From Porticoccus sp964395715 (GTDB taxonomy: Bacteria > Pseudomonadota > Gammaproteobacteria > Pseudomonadales > Porticoccaceae), in assembly GCA_964395715.1 (NCBI GenBank), contig CAYNAU010000001.1, forward strand, positions 186,001 through 250,000: DNA of 64,000 bases, in the 5' to 3' direction. A model generated the notes under the pieces. It saw only the letters and a list, made by a program, of their open reading frames with translations. It ran no database searches and was not told where the DNA came from. The translations under genes and the position numbers were made by a program. How positions within the stretch are numbered: position 1 is the stretch's first letter; the number at the start of each line of letters is the position of its first letter. This document shows, one piece after another, positions 17,684 through 26,969 of the stretch.

Positions 17684-18868
17684 TCAGTCCGCCTGGCGAC
17701 GCAGGAACGCCGGGATATCCAGGTAGTCCATGTCCGCATCGGCACGAGTATCCATTTTCCGCGCCACCGCTTCTCCACCACTGGGCCCGCGACGAATCAC
17801 AGTCGGCTTGTCCAGTACTTCATAATCGGGCTCACCGGTGGTGGCTTTTCTCACATTGGGGGTCGGTGCCGGGCCATTATCCACAACCTTGGTTGGCTGC
17901 TTGCGCTCAACGCCCTGCCCCAGGCCAGTGGCCACCACGGTAACCCGCAGTTTGTCGCCCATTTCGGGATCGATAACAGTGCCGACCACAACCGTCGCAT
18001 TGTCAGATGCAAATGCCTCAACCGTATCGCCCACATCGGAGAATTCACCCAGCGAGAGATCCGGGCCAGCGGTAATATTGACCAGAATGCCACGGGCACC
18101 CTGCAAATTGATATCCTCCAGCAGGGGGCTGTGAATCGCGGTTTCCGCGGCGACACGCGCACGGTCTTCTCCCGTGGCTTCACCGGTACCCATCATGGCC
18201 TGACCCATTTCGGACATCACTGTACGCACGTCGGCAAAGTCAACGTTGATCATGCCGGGGCGGATGATCAGATCGGCAATACCCTGTACCGCGCCCAACA
18301 GCACATCGTTGGCCGCCTTGAAGGCTTCCAGCAGACTGGTTGTTTTCCCCAGCACCTGCAGGAGTTTTTCGTTGGGAACCGTGATCAGTGAATCCACCTT
18401 ATCCTTCAGTTCCACCAGTCCTTCTTCGGCGATCGCCATACGCTTGCGACCTTCGAATACAAACGGGCGGGTGACCACAGCAACGGTCAGAATACCGAGT
18501 TCTTTTGCCACATCGGCAACGATGGGCGCCGCACCGGTCCCCGTACCACCACCCATACCAGCAGTGATGAACACCATATCGGCGCCCTGCAGCACATCGG
18601 CAATGCGGTCGCGATCCTCGATGGCCGCATGACGGCCCACCTCGGGATTGGCGCCCGCACCCAACCCCTTGGTCAGCCCATTACCCAACTGCAGGATAGT
18701 GGCGCTGCCAATATCCTTCAGTGCCTGGGAGTCGGTGTTGGCACAGATGAACTCAACCCCTTCCACAGAGCTGTTCATCATGTGGCGCACGGCGTTCCCG
18801 CCGCCACCACCGACACCTATCACTTTGATTTCCGCGCTATCTGGCACGCTGTCAACGATCTGAAACAT
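17684..18868 (-). CDS. ftsZ: Cell division GTPase FtsZ
   Basis: Tubulin homologue that polymerises into the Z-ring at mid-cell, 394 aa. The tubulin signature GGGTGTG is near residues 107-113 and the T7 synergy loop with NVDFAD near 208-213. After a linker the C-terminal peptide DYLDIPAFLRRQAD is intact; it binds FtsA, ZipA, MinC and ClpX. It is the last gene before the dcw terminator and follows ftsA by 42 bases. Nothing unusual is seen. Confidence 0.98.
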   Translation of the reverse strand: MFQIVDSVPDSAEIKVIGVGGGGGNAVRHMMNSSVEGVEFICANTDSQALKDIGSATILQLGNGLTKGLGAGANPEVGRHAAIEDRDRIADVLQGADMVFITAGMGGGTGTGAAPIVADVAKELGILTVAVVTRPFVFEGRKRMAIAEEGLVELKDKVDSLITVPNEKLLQVLGKTTSLLEAFKAANDVLLGAVQGIADLIIRPGMINVDFADVRTVMSEMGQAMMGTGEATGEDRARVAAETAIHSPLLEDINLQGARGILVNITAGPDLSLGEFSDVGDTVEAFASDNATVVVGTVIDPEMGDKLRVTVVATGLGQGVERKQPTKVVDNGPAPTPNVRKATTGEPDYEVLDKPTVIRRGPSGGEAVARKMDTRADADMDYLDIPAFLRRQAD

Positions 18869-18910
18869 GGTTAATACCCCTCGATTGGTCCTGTGTTAAA
18901 TACCTGTTGA

Positions 18911-20149
18911 TTACAAATTGCCCTGAAACCAGCCTTTCAGCCGGGTGATAAAACCTTCCTTGCTGCTTTCGCTGCGTCGACTGGGGCGATTGCCCTCCTG
19001 TTGCTGCTGCATGCCGTACATCAGCAAACCAACGCCCGTTGAGTAGATCGGGTTGTCGACGATGTCCGTTAAGCCTTTGATATTCTGCGGTGACCCCAGC
19101 CTGACAGGCATATGGAAAATTTCTTCCGCCAGCTCCACGACACCTTCCATCTTCGCAGTGCCACCCGTGAGCACGATGCCGGCCGCCACCAGGTCCTCAA
19201 ACCCGCTGCGCCGCAACTCTGCCTGCACCAGGGTAAATAGCTCGTCATAGCGGGGTTCCACCACTTCCGCCAGGGCTTGGCGTGATAGATCACGGTGTGG
19301 GCGGTCGCCAACGCTGGGCACCTTGATGGTCTCGTCAGCACCGGCCATCTTGGCCAGTGCACAAGCGTATTTGATCTTCAACTCTTCAGCGTGGGCCGTG
19401 GGCGTGCGCAGTGCATGCGCGATGTCATTGGTGACCTGGTCACCGGCAATGGGGATGACACCGGTATGACGAATCGCACCCTCGGTAAAGATGGCGATGT
19501 CAGTCGTTCCACCTCCGATGTCCACCAGGCAGACGCCAAGCTGCTTTTCATCCTCTGTGAGCACCGCATAGGACGACGCCAGCTGTTCCAATATGATGTC
19601 ATCCACCTCCAGGCCACAGCGGCGGATGCACTTCTTGATGTTCTGTGCAGCATTGGCGGCGCAGGTCACCAGATGCACCTTGGCCTCCAGGCGTACTCCG
19701 GACATGCCCAGAGGCTCCCTCACCCCCTCCTGGTTATCAATAATGAATTCCTGGGGCAACACGTGAAGGATTTCCTGGTCTGCGGGAATCGCGACGGCGC
19801 GGGCGGCATCGATGACGCGCTCAATGTCCAGTGTCAGCACTTCACGATCCCGGATTGCAACAATGCCGTGGGAGTTGAGACTGCGAATGTGGCTACCGGC
19901 AATGCCCGCGTAAACAGAGTGAATATGGCAGCCCGCCATCAGCTCCGCCTCTTCAATGGCGCGCTGTATGGAGTGCACTGTGGACTCGATATTGACCACC
20001 ACCCCTTTTTTCAGGCCGGAAGATGGATGCAGTCCGGTGCCGACGATTTCCAGAGTGCCGCCGGGGCCGGCCAGGCCGACTATCGACACCACTTTGGACG
20101 TGCCAATATCCAGCCCAACGATCAATCTTTCATCACTAGAGTTCGCCAT
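18911..20149 (-). CDS. ftsA: Cell division protein FtsA
   Basis: Actin-fold protein of 412 aa that ties FtsZ filaments to the membrane and recruits later division proteins. The ATP-binding phosphate loops LIVGLDIGTSKV (near 9-20) and VDIGGGTTDIAI (near 211-222) are clear. The C-terminal amphipathic membrane helix FITRLKGWFQGNL is complete. It follows ftsQ by nine bases, in the standard order ftsQ-ftsA-ftsZ. Confidence 0.98.
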   Translation of the reverse strand: MANSSDERLIVGLDIGTSKVVSIVGLAGPGGTLEIVGTGLHPSSGLKKGVVVNIESTVHSIQRAIEEAELMAGCHIHSVYAGIAGSHIRSLNSHGIVAIRDREVLTLDIERVIDAARAVAIPADQEILHVLPQEFIIDNQEGVREPLGMSGVRLEAKVHLVTCAANAAQNIKKCIRRCGLEVDDIILEQLASSYAVLTEDEKQLGVCLVDIGGGTTDIAIFTEGAIRHTGVIPIAGDQVTNDIAHALRTPTAHAEELKIKYACALAKMAGADETIKVPSVGDRPHRDLSRQALAEVVEPRYDELFTLVQAELRRSGFEDLVAAGIVLTGGTAKMEGVVELAEEIFHMPVRLGSPQNIKGLTDIVDNPIYSTGVGLLMYGMQQQQEGNRPSRRSESSKEGFITRLKGWFQGNL

Positions 20150-20158
20150 TTTTCGACC

Positions 20159-20986
20159 TCACACTTTTTCCGTTGACCCGGAGATGCTCGTTAATTTCTG
20201 CTCTACCCATCCACTGGTATTCCCTTGCTCTGCTAGCCACTGCACCGCCACACCGTTGTCATAGCGGATATCCACTCTGGCGATCTGTTCAGCCTTCTGC
20301 TTCAGCTCCTGCTCCCAGACTTCGAGAAAGCGACGCATTTTTTCCATCACCTGATCGCGACCGATAACCAGCTCCAGATCATTGTCCAGTCGCAACCACC
20401 AGGCACCCCGGTCATCCCGTTTCAGGGTGGCAATGCGCAAACCGGAAGGCTGCAGCAACTGCACCATCTCCCGGTAGGATTTCATCAGATGGCGCTCGCT
20501 CTGGTCGCCGCCCTGCAGCTTAGGCAGAAACGCCAGCGAGCTGTTGTCACCAATATCGCGCCGCTCTCCCCGCACATTGAGAAAACCTGTGTCCCCCCAG
20601 CGGGCAATGGGCACCTCTTCTGTCACGGCGATCACCAACCCGTCCGGCCAGCGCCGGCTAACCCGAGCCTGCTGCACCCAGGGATGCAACTCCAGCTCAC
20701 GGCGAATGGTCTGCAGGTCGAGACTGAGAAAGCCACCGCTCACCAGCGGCTCTACCAACCCCTGAATCTCGGCCTGATCAACCTGAGCAAATTCCCCTTT
20801 CACCGTAATAACCCCAATGGCGACATTGAGGCGCTGGTAGAGTTTGTCCGCACCCCAGCCTGCACTCAGCAGCGCTCCGACCAGTAGCGCCAGGGAAACA
20901 ACCCGCGGCAGCCAATGCAGCTTTTCCTGCAGCGTTGGTTTCATCTCCCGACGCATTGCGCCTGCGTGTTGCCGATTAGCGATCAT
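20159..20986 (-). CDS. ftsQ: Cell division protein FtsQ
   Basis: Bitopic division protein, about 275 aa, that links FtsB/FtsL to the rest of the divisome. It has a short cytoplasmic tail, one membrane segment (about WLPRVVSLALLVGALLSAG), a POTRA domain beginning near ITVKGEFAQVD, then the FtsQ beta domain. The start is uncertain: the ATG at 20984-20986 has GGAG six bases upstream and overlaps the ddl stop; a closer ATG pair at 20956 and 20944 would also leave the membrane segment intact. Confidence 0.92.
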   Translation of the reverse strand: MIANRQHAGAMRREMKPTLQEKLHWLPRVVSLALLVGALLSAGWGADKLYQRLNVAIGVITVKGEFAQVDQAEIQGLVEPLVSGGFLSLDLQTIRRELELHPWVQQARVSRRWPDGLVIAVTEEVPIARWGDTGFLNVRGERRDIGDNSSLAFLPKLQGGDQSERHLMKSYREMVQLLQPSGLRIATLKRDDRGAWWLRLDNDLELVIGRDQVMEKMRRFLEVWEQELKQKAEQIARVDIRYDNGVAVQWLAEQGNTSGWVEQKLTSISGSTEKV

Positions 20987-21923
20987 TCGCATCTCCGCTG
21001 AGACTGGTATCGAGAATTTTCAATACCAGTTCGTCAAAGCTGTATCCCGCCACCCGGGCGGCCATTGGCACCAAACTGTGGTCGGTCATGCCGGGCACGG
21101 TATTGACCTCCAGCAGAAGAAACTCACCGTCGGCGTTCGCCATCACATCCACGCGCCCCCAGCCACTGCAGCCGAGACTACTGAACGCTTTCAGGGCCAA
21201 GTCTTTCAACTCGTTTTCCCTTTCGCCACTCAGGCCGCAGGGGCACAGATACCGTGTATCGTTGGCCAGATATTTGGCATCGAAGTCGTAAAATCCGTGG
21301 TCGGTTTCCAGTTTGATTGGCGGCAATACCTCGCCGTCCAGAATCGCCACCGTGTACTCCGCACCACTGATCCACTGCTCTGCAATCACACTGCTATCCA
21401 GTGCGGCCGCTTCCCGCCAGGCATTTTGTAACGCTTCTGGGGTGTCGGCACGGGTCATTCCCAGGCTGGAGCCCTCGTGCGCAGGCTTTACCATGACCAC
21501 ACCAGCGAGTTCCTGAAGCGTCCTGGCCCAGTCCGTCTCTTTGGTCAGCACAGCAAACTGAGCGGTTGGCAAGCCGACACCGTGCCAGAATTGTTTACTG
21601 TGCAATTTGTCCATCGCCAGGGCAGAGGCAAAGACCCCACTGCCGGTATAGGGAAGACCCAACAACTGCAGCGCCCCCTGTAACGAACCATCTTCGCCCC
21701 CCGGGCCGTGCAGCATGATCAATACTCTGTCGGGCTTGAGGTCTGACAGCTGTTGAAGCAGGCCGGAACCGGCGTCCAGCGATACCAGATCGACACCGCT
21801 GCGTTCCAGGGAAGCAATAACCGCGGCGCCGGAAATCAGGGAGATCTCACGCTCGGCAGACGTTCCGCCGTACAGTACAGCGACCCGACCATATTTCTTT
21901 TGCATTACTTCACTGACAGCCAT
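20976..21923 (-). CDS. ddl: D-alanine--D-alanine ligase
   Basis: ATP-grasp enzyme of 315 aa making the D-Ala-D-Ala dipeptide for MurF. Motifs seen: YGGTSAEREISLISG near the N-terminus, the HGPGGEDGSLQG loop, the ATP-grasp VMVKPAHEGSSLGM and the Mg-binding LLEVNTVPGMTDHSLVP. Its length and place between murC and ftsQ match the DdlB type. The stop overlaps the start of ftsQ. Confidence 0.97.
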   Translation of the reverse strand: MAVSEVMQKKYGRVAVLYGGTSAEREISLISGAAVIASLERSGVDLVSLDAGSGLLQQLSDLKPDRVLIMLHGPGGEDGSLQGALQLLGLPYTGSGVFASALAMDKLHSKQFWHGVGLPTAQFAVLTKETDWARTLQELAGVVMVKPAHEGSSLGMTRADTPEALQNAWREAAALDSSVIAEQWISGAEYTVAILDGEVLPPIKLETDHGFYDFDAKYLANDTRYLCPCGLSGERENELKDLALKAFSSLGCSGWGRVDVMANADGEFLLLEVNTVPGMTDHSLVPMAARVAGYSFDELVLKILDTSLSGDANDR

Positions 21924-21945
21924 AAATGCGCTCTACTCTTCCCCG

Positions 21946-23367
21946 TTATCTCAGCTTTCGCTCTTCCAGCATTTTCACCAACTTGCCGACACTCCCCGCC
22001 CCTTGGGTAATCACCATGTCGCCACCATGGACGATGTCTTTCAGCACATCCGCCACCGATTCAATATCCGGCACGTAGATCGGATCTACCAGGCCCCGCT
22101 GGCGAACACTGCGGCACAGGGAGCGGCTATCCGCCCCCGGGATTTCGTCTTCGCCGGCGGGATAAACCTCCAGCAGGATCAACACATCGCAGCTCGACAG
22201 TACGCCCACAAAGTCTTCATACAGATCCCGGGTCCGGGTGTAGCGATGTGGTTGAAAAATCATCACCAGCCGTTTTTCCGGCCAACCCTCGCGCACGGCC
22301 TTGATAGTGGCGGCCACCTCCCTGGGATGATGCCCATAATCGTCGACAAGCATGGCCTTGCCACCATGCACCGGGTACTCACCATAAATTTCGAAGCGTC
22401 TACCCACTCCCTGAAAGCCGCTCAGGCCCTTCTGAATAGCCTCATCCACAAGGCCCTCATCAGTGGCAATGGCAACCACCGCGGCGGCATTGAGTACGTT
22501 GTGTACGCCCGGAATATTCAGCTCGATATTCAGCGGCTTGGTGTGTTCCGGACGGAAAATCTTGAAGTGGCTGTTGTTTTGGCGAATGGACACATCTTCA
22601 ATGCGGAAATCGGCATCCTCGGAAAACCCGTATGTCAGCACCGGCCTTGAGACCTCCGGCAATATCTCACGCACCACCGGATCATCGATACATAGCACAG
22701 CCAACCCATAAAAAGGCAGGTTGTGCAGAAACTCGATAAAAGTCTGTTTCAACCGATTGAAATCAAACCCGTAGGTTTCCATGTGGTCCGCATCAATGTT
22801 GGTCACCACAGCCACCATCGGCTGCAGATGCAGGAACGAAGCGTCACTTTCATCGGCTTCGGCCACCAGATAGCGGCTGACTCCCAAGCGGGCGTTGGTG
22901 CCGGCGCCCTTGACCAGGCCGCCGATCACAAATGTCGGATCCCTCCCACCGGCAGCCAGTACCGAGGCCAGCAGGCTGGTGGTGGTGGTCTTGCCATGGG
23001 TGCCGGCCACGGCAATGCCGTGGCGATAGCGCATCAACTCCGCCAGCATTTCCGCACGGCGGACAATCGGTATGCGCAGTTCCCTGGCGCGAATCACCTC
23101 TTCGTTGTTATCGGAGACCGCCGAAGAGAGCACCACCACATCGGCACCACAGACATTATCCCCGGCATGCCCCATCATGATGGCAGCACCCAGGCGACGC
23201 AGACGGGATGTATTGCTGTTATCTGCCAGGTCAGAACCGGAGATTGTGTATCCCTGGTTCAGCAGCACTTCGGCAATACCGCACATGCCACTGCCGCCGA
23301 TACCGATAAAGTGAATGCGGCGGATGCGGCGCATTTCCGGGACAGCGTGAAAACCATCAGCGCCCAC
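21946..23367 (-). CDS. murC: UDP-N-acetylmuramate--L-alanine ligase MurC
   Basis: Mur ligase of 473 aa adding L-Ala to UDP-MurNAc. N-terminal Rossmann motif IHFIGIGGSGM, ATP P-loop AGTHGKTTTTS, and the later Mur ligase motifs around EADESDASF and DDYGHHPREVAATI are all present. The frame is open to 23463, inside murG, but I choose the GTG at 23365-23367. It is preceded at seven bases by a perfect GAGGAGG made by the last murG codons, and the start overlaps the murG stop by 11 bases. Confidence 0.96.
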   Translation of the reverse strand: MGADGFHAVPEMRRIRRIHFIGIGGSGMCGIAEVLLNQGYTISGSDLADNSNTSRLRRLGAAIMMGHAGDNVCGADVVVLSSAVSDNNEEVIRARELRIPIVRRAEMLAELMRYRHGIAVAGTHGKTTTTSLLASVLAAGGRDPTFVIGGLVKGAGTNARLGVSRYLVAEADESDASFLHLQPMVAVVTNIDADHMETYGFDFNRLKQTFIEFLHNLPFYGLAVLCIDDPVVREILPEVSRPVLTYGFSEDADFRIEDVSIRQNNSHFKIFRPEHTKPLNIELNIPGVHNVLNAAAVVAIATDEGLVDEAIQKGLSGFQGVGRRFEIYGEYPVHGGKAMLVDDYGHHPREVAATIKAVREGWPEKRLVMIFQPHRYTRTRDLYEDFVGVLSSCDVLILLEVYPAGEDEIPGADSRSLCRSVRQRGLVDPIYVPDIESVADVLKDIVHGGDMVITQGAGSVGKLVKMLEERKLR

Positions 23368-24442
23368 GGCACACCTCCTCACAAATATCCGCCACTGTTT
23401 CCGCCACATGGGGTCTGGACAACTTGCGGGCATTGCTTGCCATCTGGACCAACTGCCGGTCACTGGCCAGGCGCACCTGTAATCTTTCTGCCAGCCCCGC
23501 CGCCGTCAGCTCTGTCTGCTGGATGATTTCTGCAGCTTCACCATTCACCAGCCATTGAGCGTTATGGGTCTGATGATCATCGATAGCAAACGGAAACGGC
23601 ACCAGAATGGAACCGACGCCGGCTGCCGCCAGCTCGGATACCGTCAGGGCACCCGAGCGGCAGATCACTAAATCTGCCCAACCATAGGCCGCCGCCATAT
23701 CGGCAATAAAGGGTTCCACATCAGCCTCGACACCGACATGTTGATACGCTTCTTCTGTCACCTGCTGATGGGCTTTACCACATTGATGGCGCACCGCTGG
23801 CCTCTCATTCTCCGGCATCAGCGCCAGGGCCTCGGGTACCAGCTTGTTGATGGCCAGGGCACCGAGACTGCCACCCAGCACCAGCAGATGCCGTGGCCGA
23901 TCCACCGCACCAATACGCTGCGCGGGTTCCACCAAAGCACTGATTTCAGAACGCACAGGATTGCCAGTCCATTCGCCGCGAGGTAACGCCCCGGGAAAGG
24001 CCTCGAGAACACGGTTGGCTATCTTGCCCAGTAGTTTGTTGGTAGTGCCGGCAATAGCATTCTGCTCATGAATCACCAGCGGAATCCCCAACAGCCTGGC
24101 TGCCACACCACCGGGACCGGAGGCAAAACCACCCAATCCGAGAACGGCATCCGGGCGCTCGCGGCGTAGCACACCCAGCGCCTGCCACAACGCACGGGTC
24201 AGCAACAAAGGCGCCCAGATCAATTTCAGAATACCCTTGCCGCGCAGGCCGGCCACATCGATGTAATTGATCGGCAGATCATTGGCAGGCACCAGTTCGG
24301 CCTCAATACCACGCCGGGTCCCCAGCCAGGATACGGAAACATCGCGGGCGCGCAGTGCCTGTGCCACCGCCAGGGCGGGAAACACATGACCACCGGTGCC
24401 ACCGGCCATCACCACCACCTTGTTACATCTCCGCTCTGTCAC
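23357..24442 (-). CDS. murG: Undecaprenyldiphospho-muramoylpentapeptide GlcNAc transferase MurG
   Basis: Peripheral inner-membrane GT-B transferase, 361 aa, converting lipid I to lipid II. The N-terminal glycine loop MAGGTGGHVFPALAVA and the second glycine-rich loop LVLGGSLGALAIN are present. The UDP-GlcNAc binding segment is CRSGALTVSELAAAG. The start overlaps the ftsW end by 20 bases. Its last codons carry the ribosome site of murC. Confidence 0.97.
   Translation of the reverse strand: MTERRCNKVVVMAGGTGGHVFPALAVAQALRARDVSVSWLGTRRGIEAELVPANDLPINYIDVAGLRGKGILKLIWAPLLLTRALWQALGVLRRERPDAVLGLGGFASGPGGVAARLLGIPLVIHEQNAIAGTTNKLLGKIANRVLEAFPGALPRGEWTGNPVRSEISALVEPAQRIGAVDRPRHLLVLGGSLGALAINKLVPEALALMPENERPAVRHQCGKAHQQVTEEAYQHVGVEADVEPFIADMAAAYGWADLVICRSGALTVSELAAAGVGSILVPFPFAIDDHQTHNAQWLVNGEAAEIIQQTELTAAGLAERLQVRLASDRQLVQMASNARKLSRPHVAETVADICEEVCRGR
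23370..23382 (-). promoter_or_regulatory. Ribosome binding site deciding the murC GTG start
   Basis: GAGGAGG on the minus strand, embedded in the last codons of murG and seven bases before the GTG at 23365-23367. The next in-frame ATG, 11 codons later, lacks such a site. It implies that murC is translated in a coupled way with murG. Confidence 0.75.
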
Positions 24443-25607
24443 GTCTCACCTGTCTCGCAACCGCAGGGACATCGTCCATCTCCCGGTTGATCCGCAATAC
24501 CAGTGCCACCATGGCACAACACATCAATAAACTGCTGCCGCCGTAACTGATAAAGGGCAGCGTCAGCCCTTTGGTGGGGAGCAACCCCGAGGTCACACCC
24601 ATGTTGATAAAAGCCTGCCCCGCCAGCATGGTGGCAATACCAAAACAGCTGTAAGCAGCAAACCAGTCTTCGAGCGCCACGGCCCGACGGGCCACATGTA
24701 GAATGCGCGATACCAGCAGGACGTAGAGCGCAATCGCCAGCACCACACCCAGCAGGCCAAACTCCTCGGCATAGATAGCAAACACGAAATCCGTGTGCGC
24801 CTCTGGCAGGTAAAACAGTTTCTGCACGCTATTGCCCAGCCCCACGCCCAACCATTCTCCACGACCAAATGCAATCAGTGACTGGGTCAACTGGTAGCCA
24901 CTGTCATACTGATCCGCCCAGGGATCGAGAAAAGTCACCAACCTCTGTAGGCGATAAGGCGACAGCAGTGCCACTGAGGCCATCGCACCCAGCCCGGCAA
25001 GTAGGATCAGGGTAAATTGCCACACCCTGGCACCGCCCATAAACAACATGCCCATCACCGTCGCAGCCATCACCACCGATGAGCCAAAATCCGGCTCCAG
25101 CAACAGCAGCAAAGCCACCACGCCCACCAGACCGATCGGCTTGGCAAAATACTGCCAGTTCTCCCGCAGCTCTCTCTGGTAGCGCTCCAGATAGCCCGCC
25201 GTGAATAGAATCATCACGAACTTTGCGATCTCCGAAACCTGCAGATTCAAGGGTCCCAACGGGATCCAGCGCTGACTGCCGTTTACCCGGCGACCCACGC
25301 CGGGAATAAGCACTGCCAGCAGCAACAGCAGTGTCAGAATCAGCAAAGGCACGCCATAGTGAAACCAGAAGCGGGATGGCACATTGAGGAACACTGCGGC
25401 CACCATTGCCCCCATCAGCAAAAACAGTAAATGGCGCTTCAGGTAGAAGAAGGCATCTCCGTAGCTGTGGTCGGCAAAACTAATGGAGGCGGAACAGATC
25501 ATCACCAGGCCAATAGAGGCAATAGCCAATGCTGGCAGCAGCAGCGCCCGGTCTAACTCCCGCACAAAGTCCGAGCAGCGCAACAGTTGCAGGGCAAGCA
25601 TATTCAT
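24423..25607 (-). CDS. ftsW: SEDS peptidoglycan polymerase FtsW
   Basis: Polytopic SEDS protein of 394 aa that polymerises septal glycan strands together with FtsI. About ten membrane segments are visible. The conserved loop with the catalytic Asp sits in LLLLEPDFGSSVVM, and the family signature near the C-terminus is GLLPTKGLTLPFISYGGSSL. The start overlaps murD by four bases and the end overlaps murG by 20. Confidence 0.97.
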   Translation of the reverse strand: MNMLALQLLRCSDFVRELDRALLLPALAIASIGLVMICSASISFADHSYGDAFFYLKRHLLFLLMGAMVAAVFLNVPSRFWFHYGVPLLILTLLLLLAVLIPGVGRRVNGSQRWIPLGPLNLQVSEIAKFVMILFTAGYLERYQRELRENWQYFAKPIGLVGVVALLLLLEPDFGSSVVMAATVMGMLFMGGARVWQFTLILLAGLGAMASVALLSPYRLQRLVTFLDPWADQYDSGYQLTQSLIAFGRGEWLGVGLGNSVQKLFYLPEAHTDFVFAIYAEEFGLLGVVLAIALYVLLVSRILHVARRAVALEDWFAAYSCFGIATMLAGQAFINMGVTSGLLPTKGLTLPFISYGGSSLLMCCAMVALVLRINREMDDVPAVARQVRRDRAEM

Positions 25608-26953
25608 TGCAATGCCTCCACAGCCGCAGCGAATTGCCGTCCGCGATCTTCAAAGCCGGCAAACATATCAAAGCTGGCACAGGCAGGTGACAGCAACACA
25701 ATATCTCCCTGGGCAGCCACCCGGCTGGCTGCCGCCACCGCCGCCTGCAAACCAGTGGCATGGAGGGTGTCGACCACCCCGCCCACGGCACGATCAATGA
25801 CCGGAGCATCTTCGCCAATCAACACCAGCTGTTTGACGGCACCGGGCAGTGCAGCAGCCAACGGTGCAAAATCCTGTCCTTTACCCTGACCTCCGGCAAT
25901 CAGCACCAGATTCGCTCCCCGGGCCAGACCCTCGATAGCCGCCAGCGTGGCGCCCACATTGGTGGCCTTGGAATCGTTGATATAGGAAACCCCGCCCAGT
26001 TCGGCAACAACCTGACAGCGATGATCCAGTCCCTTGAAGCGGCGCAGCGTGTCGAGCATGGAGGCCATCGGCAAGCCGCAGGCCGTACCCAGCGCCAGGG
26101 CTGCCAGTGCATTGGCACAGTTATGACGACCCTGGATACCCAGTTCTCGTTCCGGCATTAGCGGATCGAATTGGTAGTAAAGCCAGGACTCTCCCTCGTG
26201 CTGACGCAAGCCAAAGCCCTTGAAGTCCGGCTGACCGAGCCCAAAACTCCACTGCTTGATGCCATCGCCCACCAGCGGGTTAGTCAGCGCGTCATCACGA
26301 TTCACCACCACCTGGCGTGCACCGATAAAGATCCGGTGTTTGGCCTGGTGGTAATCCAGCAAGCCGTTGTATCGATCCATATGGTCGGCACTGATATTGA
26401 GCACCACCGCCACCTCGGCATTAAGTGCCTGCACTGATTCCAGCTGGAAGCTCGATAACTCCAGCACGTAAAGCTGGGCGTCAGACTGCAGCAAGTCCAG
26501 CGCCGGCATGCCGAGGTTGCCACCTACACCGGCAACCACTTTCGCGTCCGCACACATTTCCCCAACCAGGGTCGTGACGGTACTTTTGCCATTGGAACCG
26601 GTGATGGCAATGATCGGGGCGTTGGCACTTCGGGCGAACAATTCAATGTCATTGATCACCGGGATATCCGCCGCAAGCGCCTGCTGGACTGCAGGGTGCT
26701 GGCGCGTCAGCCCGGGACTGAGAATCACTTCATCGGCAGCCAGCAACGCATCGGCGGACAGTTCGCCAAGCATAACCGGCACATCCGGCATATCGGACTG
26801 CAGTTGCTCCAGGCCGGGGGGATACTGGCGGGTGTCACACATCACAAAGCGCTCGCCAAGGCGGGACAGATGACGAGCCACAGACAAACCGGTGACGCCG
26901 ATTCCGACGACCACTTTCAGTTTGCTACTCGCTATCAATTGCGACATTGCCAC
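25604..26953 (-). CDS. murD: UDP-N-acetylmuramoylalanine--D-glutamate ligase MurD
   Basis: Mur ligase of 449 aa adding D-Glu to UDP-MurNAc-L-Ala. The N-terminal UMP-binding domain begins KVVVGIGVTGLSVARHL. The ATP loop is ITGSNGKSTVTTL, the middle domain has LELSSFQLE and the C-terminal domain has YINDSKATNVGAT. Length and order between mraY and ftsW are standard. The distance to mraY is 16 bases. Confidence 0.97.
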   Translation of the reverse strand: MAMSQLIASSKLKVVVGIGVTGLSVARHLSRLGERFVMCDTRQYPPGLEQLQSDMPDVPVMLGELSADALLAADEVILSPGLTRQHPAVQQALAADIPVINDIELFARSANAPIIAITGSNGKSTVTTLVGEMCADAKVVAGVGGNLGMPALDLLQSDAQLYVLELSSFQLESVQALNAEVAVVLNISADHMDRYNGLLDYHQAKHRIFIGARQVVVNRDDALTNPLVGDGIKQWSFGLGQPDFKGFGLRQHEGESWLYYQFDPLMPERELGIQGRHNCANALAALALGTACGLPMASMLDTLRRFKGLDHRCQVVAELGGVSYINDSKATNVGATLAAIEGLARGANLVLIAGGQGKGQDFAPLAAALPGAVKQLVLIGEDAPVIDRAVGGVVDTLHATGLQAAVAAASRVAAQGDIVLLSPACASFDMFAGFEDRGRQFAAAVEALQ

Positions 26954-26969
26954 TCTCCACGCCCCTCAA

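Noticed and set aside
19295..20176. Plus-strand frame of 293 codons inside ftsA
   Set aside because: Antisense shadow produced by GC-biased third codon positions of ftsA.
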